Source of the DNA: Burkholderia aenigmatica
GTDB taxonomy: Bacteria; Pseudomonadota; Gammaproteobacteria; Burkholderiales; Burkholderiaceae
DNA length: 52,243 nt
Direction of reading: 5' to 3'
NCBI RefSeq assembly: GCF_902499175.1
Contig: NZ_CABVQC010000067.1
Location: 1 to 52,243, forward strand
Below the pieces are notes generated by a model. It did no database searches. It was not told where the DNA came from and saw only the letters and a program-made list of their open reading frames with translations. Positions within the stretch are counted from its first letter, which is position 1. Each line of letters begins with the position of its first letter. Both the position numbers and the translations under genes were made by a program. Positions 48,158 through 52,243 of the stretch are shown here, one piece after another.

Positions 48158-49549
48158 ATGTCTACTCTTCCTCGCTTAAAAAAGGCCTTGCAACGGCAAG
48201 GCATCCATGTCGACTATCACGCCGGCATCTATCACCTGCGCAATGAACTGACGCAGGCATCCGTCCTGTTGCCCGCTTCGCTCCCGCTCGAGGAGAAGGC
48301 CGTTCAGCAGTTGCTCGCGTTCGCGGCCGTCCGTTCGCCGGACGGTCATCAGCGCGTATGCAATGCGTGCGCGACGCCCGATTTTCATCCGGGCGGGGTC
48401 GCGCCGGTCGGCTCGATCGTCGCGACCGACGACGCGTTCGTGATTCCCGCCGCGATCGGCACCGATATCAATTGCGGGATGCGTCTCGTCACCACGGGCC
48501 TCAAGCGGTCGGCGCTCGCGCCGTTCGAGACGGCGCTCGTCGAGCGGCTGACGCGCGCGATTCTCGCGGACCGGCGCGACGTGCCGGTCGGCAGTGACGC
48601 ATTCCGCGCGCTGTTCGATGCGGGCCCGGCGGCATTCGTCGATCGCGTTGCGCCGCAGGGGCTCTGGCAGCACGTCGACCGCGACCGGCTCATCGACGAA
48701 CTGTCGGCGTGCATCGGCCTCGACCGGTTCGACGGCAGCGCGAAATACGCGCCGGACGCACACGTCGGGTCGCGCGAGGTATTCCGCGATCCGTGCCTCG
48801 GCACCCCCGGGGCGGGCAATCATTTCGTCGAACTGCAGGTGGTCGACGAAGTGTTCGACCGACATGCGGCCTACCGTGCGGGACTCGCGAAGGACGATGT
48901 CGTCGTGATGATCCACAGTGGTTCGCGCGATGTCGGTTTCTACGTCGGGCGCCGCTGGATGGACCGGGCGCGCGCGGCGTGGCCGGCGGGCGTCAGGCAT
49001 CCGGAAAGCGGCCTGTACGGTCTTTCCGGCGAACTGGCGCGCGAATACCTCGTCGCGATGGGCACGGCCGCACGCTATGCGTGGCTCAACCGTGTCGTGC
49101 TGGCCGAGATGGTGCGCAAGGAACTGGCGGAACTCACCGGCGAGACCCGCTCGGCACTGGTGGTCGACGTGCCGCACAACGTCGTGCTGCGCGAAGACGG
49201 GATGAACATCCATCGCAAGGGGGCGACGCCCGCCCGCGACGGCGATCTCGCGCTGATTCCCGGATCGATGGGCGATGCGTCGTTTCTCGCGACGGGGCTC
49301 GGCCATCCGGACTGGCTATGGTCGTGCAGCCACGGCGCCGGCCGCAGCGTGCGCCGGCAGGCGGTGCGGCGGATGCGCACGGAGCAGGCGCCGGGCACGT
49401 GGCGCTGCGTCACGCTGCGCGACGAGCGTCGCATCGAGGAAGCGCCGGAAGCCTACAAGCCGATCGGGCCCGTGATCGACGCGCAGGAGCAGGCCGGCCT
49501 CATTCGCAGCGCGGTCCGGTTGAAGCCGTGGGTCACGTTCAAGGCGTGA
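48158..49549 (+). CDS. rtcB: RtcB-family RNA ligase
   Basis: A 463-residue protein of the RtcB RNA-splicing ligase family, which joins 2',3'-cyclic-phosphate or 3'-phosphate ends to 5'-OH ends using GTP and Mn2+. Motifs: CATPDFHPGGVAPVGSIVAT, IGTDINCGM, GAGNHFVELQVVDEV, IHSGSRDVGFYVGRRWM, NIHRKGATPARDGDLALIPG, SMGDASFLATG and CSHGAGRSV, whose His is guanylylated in characterised members. The Cys of the CATPDFHPG and NCGM motifs and the metal-ligand His residues are present. It lacks adjacent rtcA/rtcR. ATG 48158 lies directly behind the leader hairpin without a ribosome site, suggesting RNA-structure-dependent translation. Confidence 0.9.
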   Translation: MSTLPRLKKALQRQGIHVDYHAGIYHLRNELTQASVLLPASLPLEEKAVQQLLAFAAVRSPDGHQRVCNACATPDFHPGGVAPVGSIVATDDAFVIPAAIGTDINCGMRLVTTGLKRSALAPFETALVERLTRAILADRRDVPVGSDAFRALFDAGPAAFVDRVAPQGLWQHVDRDRLIDELSACIGLDRFDGSAKYAPDAHVGSREVFRDPCLGTPGAGNHFVELQVVDEVFDRHAAYRAGLAKDDVVVMIHSGSRDVGFYVGRRWMDRARAAWPAGVRHPESGLYGLSGELAREYLVAMGTAARYAWLNRVVLAEMVRKELAELTGETRSALVVDVPHNVVLREDGMNIHRKGATPARDGDLALIPGSMGDASFLATGLGHPDWLWSCSHGAGRSVRRQAVRRMRTEQAPGTWRCVTLRDERRIEEAPEAYKPIGPVIDAQEQAGLIRSAVRLKPWVTFKA

Positions 49550-49617
49550 CGCGCGGCGGCGTGCTCCGCGGCCGCCGTCATCGCTTGCGCGAGGAACGGC
49601 GACCCGCCGTCCGCCTA

Positions 49618-49647
49618 CCCGTGCCGCGGGCTGCGCCCGGGCACGGG
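49618..49647 (+). terminator. Hairpin after rtcB
   Basis: CCCGTGCC (49618-49625) and GGCACGGG (49640-49647) form an 8-bp stem, 69 bp past the rtcB stop. No T-run. Confidence 0.4.
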
Positions 49648-49759
49648 GAACGCGTCATCGCGAACCGCGGAACCCGCGCGACAACAATTTTCCACATAAC
49701 CGGGCGCGTCCGATGCGCATCATGGCGGTCAACGTCGAAACAGCGAAAACGGGGGCGCC

Positions 49760-49891
49760 ATGTTGCATATCGGATGGAAAGTGTCGGTTGTGGGGGCAAT
49801 CATGTTTGCATTGAGCGGGTGCACCAACCTGGTCGGTGTGCTGTATTGCGGCAACTCACAGTTCAACTTCCCGGACTATCACTGCTTTTAG
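49760..49891 (+). CDS. 43-residue lipoprotein
   Basis: Short ORF: MLHIGWKVSVVGAIMFALSG, then CTNLVGVLYCGNSQFNFPDY and HCF. A positive/hydrophobic start leads to a lipobox ALSGC (Cys21); after it the mature peptide is only 23 residues, with further Cys at CGNS and HCF. GGGGGCG precedes the ATG. Small lipoproteins with a single Cys motif are frequent in Burkholderia, and this one keeps normal composition. I recognise no family. No stop or frameshift interrupts it. Confidence 0.6.
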   Translation: MLHIGWKVSVVGAIMFALSGCTNLVGVLYCGNSQFNFPDYHCF

Positions 49892-49963
49892 CCGTACCGG
49901 CAGGGACACGCGCGGCGACAGACAGCTGTCGCGCCCGTGTGCCGCGCGATGGCTCATGGCCCG

Positions 49964-50665
49964 TTACGCGACGACCGGCAACACCTCCACCGCGTAGCGG
50001 TGCCGAAGGCTGCGCCCGAGCACCGGATCGTGCAGTTCCATCTCGAACGCATCGCCGTCGCCCATCGCCGCGATTGCGCCATGCACGGCGACCGTGCCGC
50101 CATACATCGCGCCGCGCGCGGGCATCGTGCGGCGGTCGTCGAAGCGCTGCCACAGCACGTCGGGCGCGAGCAGGCCGCTCACCGCGCCGTGCTGGTATGC
50201 GGTCCGCTCGCCATCGCGCGAGATCAGCCACGAACGCATCTCGATCGCATCCCAGTGATCCGCGACTTCCGCGTAAAGCCACGCGTCGCGGCCGAGCGGT
50301 TTCGCGCACACCTGCTTCGACACCGCGACGCCGTAGGCTTCGACTTCGCGATCCGTATGATCGGAGCCGACGGTCACGAGCGTGCCGGCCGGGCTGTCGA
50401 CCAGCACGCATTCGATCTCGCCGCCCGAGCGCGCGCCGAGCACGCCGATCGACGGCGCCTGCGTGAGCAGTGCGGCCGACACGCGATAGAAGCACGGCGT
50501 GGTCGATGGCGGCGCGACGCCGAGCGCCGCGAGTTCGTCGATATGCGCGCGGATCGCGGCCGGATCGCGGCCGGCCCAGCCGGCGATCACGACGCGCTCG
50601 ATCTCGACCTCGACGGCGGCCGGCGCGTGTTGCCGGGACATCACGTTGAACGACAGGGTTTGCAT
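49964..50665 (-). CDS. DUF2848-family protein
   Basis: A 233-residue protein resembling DUF2848 (fumarylacetoacetate-hydrolase-like fold). SPSIG-type start is absent; instead MQTLSFNVMSRQHAPAAVEV begins the family. Internal segments are FYRVSAALLTQAPSIGVLGA, LVTVGSDHTDREVEAYGVAV and SKQVCAKPLGRDAWLYAEVA. The VGSDHTDR region corresponds to the metal-site region of the fold. Function unknown; probably a small-molecule hydrolase. It lies 50 bp beyond the end of the MHS transporter gene on the same strand and is probably co-transcribed with it. Confidence 0.75.
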   Translation of the reverse strand: MQTLSFNVMSRQHAPAAVEVEIERVVIAGWAGRDPAAIRAHIDELAALGVAPPSTTPCFYRVSAALLTQAPSIGVLGARSGGEIECVLVDSPAGTLVTVGSDHTDREVEAYGVAVSKQVCAKPLGRDAWLYAEVADHWDAIEMRSWLISRDGERTAYQHGAVSGLLAPDVLWQRFDDRRTMPARGAMYGGTVAVHGAIAAMGDGDAFEMELHDPVLGRSLRHRYAVEVLPVVA

Positions 50666-50714
50666 GCGGGTATCCGTTTGAAGTACGAAGGAATGAAACG
50701 GCTGGCGGCGACGT

Positions 50715-52022
50715 TCAATCCGCGAGCGGCTGGTGCGCGGTTTCGCGCGCGGCGAGGAGCGCGATCGACGTGACGACCAGCGCTGCGGCGACATACAGCG
50801 ATACGGCCGTCGTCGTGCCCGTCTGCCGGAACAGCGCGGCGATCACGAGTGGCGCAAAGCCGCCGCCGACGATGCCGGCCAGCGTGTACGCGAGCGACGA
50901 GCCCGCATAGCGCACGCGGGTCGGGAACTGTTCGGTCACGAACGCACCCTGCGGGCCGTACATCACCGCATGGATCACGAGGCCGATCGCAACGGCCGCG
51001 ACGACCGCGCCCGGGCGCGCGGAATCGAGCAGCGTGAAGAACACGAACGCCCACACGATGCCGGCGAGCGCACCGGCGAGATACACGGGCCGGCGGCCGA
51101 AGCGGTCCGACAGCGCGCCGAAGAACGGCACCGCGAGCGCGTTGCAGGCCGTGCCGATCATCACGGCCGTCAGGGCGACGGGGCGCGACAGATGCAGCAC
51201 GGTCGTCACGTAGGTCAGCGTGAACACGACGATCAGCGCATACAGCACGTCCGAGCCGATTCGCGAACCGCCCGCGATCAGCAGGCGCTTCCAGTGGTAT
51301 TTCAGCACGTCGGCGACGGGCACCTCGGCGGTCGCGTGCGATTCGGCGAGCTGCTCGAACTGCGGCGTTTCGTCGACACCGCGACGCAGCCAGAAACCGA
51401 ACACGACGAGCAGTGCGCTGGCCGCGAACGGCACGCGCCAACCCCACGACAGGAAGTCACCCGACGTGGTCGACAGCGTCACGAGCGCGATGCAGCCGGT
51501 GCCGAGCAGCGTGCCGAACGACGGGCCGATCTGCGTCCACGATGCGGACAGCCCACGCCGTTTCTGGTCGCCGTGCTCGACCGACAGCAGCACCGCGCCG
51601 GCCCATTCGCCGCCGAGCGCGACGCCCTGCACGAAGCGCAGCGCGACGAGCAGGATCGGGCTCAGGATGCCGGCCTGCGCGTAGGTCGGCAGCGCGCCCA
51701 TCAGCGCGGTCGTCACGCCCATCAGCACGAGCGTGAGCATCAGTACCGCGCGGCGGCCGATGCGGTCACCGAGATTGCCGAACACGAAACCGCCTAGCGG
51801 GCGCGATACGTAGCCGACCGCATAGGTCGAGAACGCGAGGATCGTGCCGGCCAGCGGATCGACCGACGGAAAGAACAGGTGATTGAAGACGAGTGCGGCG
51901 AGCGTGTTGTAGATCGTGAAGTCGTACCACTCGAGCGACGTACCGATCATGCTCGCGGTCGCGAGTCGGCTGTTGCGGACGCGGCGGGGCGCGTGGGCGG
52001 CGGGCTGGGCGAGAGTGCTCAT
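50715..52022 (-). CDS. MFS transporter, metabolite:H+ symporter (MHS) family
   Basis: About 435 residues with 12 transmembrane helices. The MHS signature is SMIGTSLEWYDFTIYNTLAA at the N-terminus; FGNLGDRIGRRAVLMLTLVL is motif A; LRFVQGVALGGEWAGAVLLS is the family's motif near helix 4; FGALSDRFGRRPVYLAG is the second motif A. Family members (KgtP, ShiA, ProP-like) import organic acids or betaine-like compounds by proton symport. ATG at 52022 (MSTLAQPAAHAP) and 52034 (MPDTMSTLAQ) are both possible; neither has a good ribosome site. With the DUF2848 protein it suggests uptake and hydrolysis of one compound. Confidence 0.9.
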   Translation of the reverse strand: MSTLAQPAAHAPRRVRNSRLATASMIGTSLEWYDFTIYNTLAALVFNHLFFPSVDPLAGTILAFSTYAVGYVSRPLGGFVFGNLGDRIGRRAVLMLTLVLMGVTTALMGALPTYAQAGILSPILLVALRFVQGVALGGEWAGAVLLSVEHGDQKRRGLSASWTQIGPSFGTLLGTGCIALVTLSTTSGDFLSWGWRVPFAASALLVVFGFWLRRGVDETPQFEQLAESHATAEVPVADVLKYHWKRLLIAGGSRIGSDVLYALIVVFTLTYVTTVLHLSRPVALTAVMIGTACNALAVPFFGALSDRFGRRPVYLAGALAGIVWAFVFFTLLDSARPGAVVAAVAIGLVIHAVMYGPQGAFVTEQFPTRVRYAGSSLAYTLAGIVGGGFAPLVIAALFRQTGTTTAVSLYVAAALVVTSIALLAARETAHQPLAD

Positions 52023-52123
52023 GGTGTCGGGCATGTCGTGATGGATGACGGGAGGGCGCGCGTGGACGACGGGCCGGCCCCGCGTGCTGCGAGCGCGCGG
52101 CGCGGCCGTGTCGGCGTCGGGGT

Positions 52124-52243
52124 TCAGGCGGGCAGCGCGGCGGCGGCTACCGGCTTCGTTTCGGTATCGAGACGAGCGACCGCCAGCGGCGCGGCCGCGC
52201 GCCACAGCAGGTCGAACGTGCGCACGTCGTCGTGCCCGGCGAG
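52124..52243 (-). CDS. C-terminal end of an unidentified protein, cut by window edge
   Basis: The minus-strand frame is open to the window edge and ends LAGHDDVRTFDLLWRAAAPL, AVARLDTETKPVAAAALPA, stop at 52124. The codon bias is normal. Only 39 residues are visible, too few to name the family. It lies 102 bp upstream of the MHS transporter gene and reads toward it, so it may head the same operon as the transporter and DUF2848 gene. Confidence 0.55.
   Translation of the reverse strand, partial: LAGHDDVRTFDLLWRAAAPLAVARLDTETKPVAAAALPA

Overview
The window is GC-rich beta-proteobacterial DNA that reads as a Burkholderia chromosome, most likely from the B. cepacia complex. This is inferred from gene content and codon use (PiuC/Sel1/catecholate-receptor iron cluster, spore-coat-U pili, creBCD, entericidin-type lipoprotein, many LysR/AraC regulators), not from any marker gene. 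Nearly all the DNA is ordinary coding sequence. I see no rRNA, tRNA, CRISPR array or complete insertion sequence. The only mobile-element trace is a short transposase remnant near the left end.

Layout. 1-1.4 kb: 3' part of an M35-type zinc peptidase gene overlapping an OmpA-like secreted protein gene, then the transposase stub. 1.5-6.2 kb: a Cache-domain chemoreceptor, ketopantoate reductase (panE), a MobA-like nucleotidyltransferase and a VanX-like D,D-dipeptidase. 6.2-11.6 kb: an iron-uptake unit (PiuC hydroxylase, Sel1 protein, TonB-dependent receptor) flanked on both sides by PIN-domain toxin-antitoxin pairs. 11.7-18 kb: an aspartate carbamoyltransferase with an N-terminal helix-turn-helix and a palindromic operator in its promoter, an entericidin-like lipoprotein, a DMT exporter, an AraC regulator, and a MoaF-like/SDR pair. 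19.1-27.7 kb: a six-gene archaic (Csu-type) chaperone-usher pilus operon followed by a hybrid sensor kinase and an RcsB-like response regulator. An RcsB-box-like palindrome lies in the AT-rich region upstream of the pilus genes, suggesting a local regulatory circuit.

28-34.6 kb: a cupin, a DapB-like oxidoreductase, a DUF4410-type lipoprotein, and a leftward operon of a low-complexity repeat protein, an EF-hand protein, an OmpR-type regulator and its kinase. That operon is bordered by two unusual repeat tracts: a mosaic of 7-8 bp tandem repeats (30.7-30.95 kb) and ~113 bp direct repeats carrying GCGACA direct-repeat pairs (34.8-35.3 kb). 35.4-41 kb: a sterol-desaturase-family protein, an SDR, and creB-creC-creD with a helically phased TTCAC array before creD. 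41-52.2 kb: a RidA-like protein, a choloylglycine-hydrolase-family amidase, two divergent LysR units (with an MFS exporter and an epimerase), an RtcB-family RNA ligase gene preceded by a long hairpin leader, a 43-residue lipoprotein, a DUF2848 protein, an MHS-type transporter and the end of a further gene.

The best candidates for undescribed biology are the RtcB leader hairpin, the self-regulating HTH-ATCase fusion, the RcsB-like/Csu circuit with degenerate receiver and Hpt residues, and the two repeat tracts around the EF-hand/two-component operon. All function calls come from reading motifs by eye. No alignment or folding program was run.
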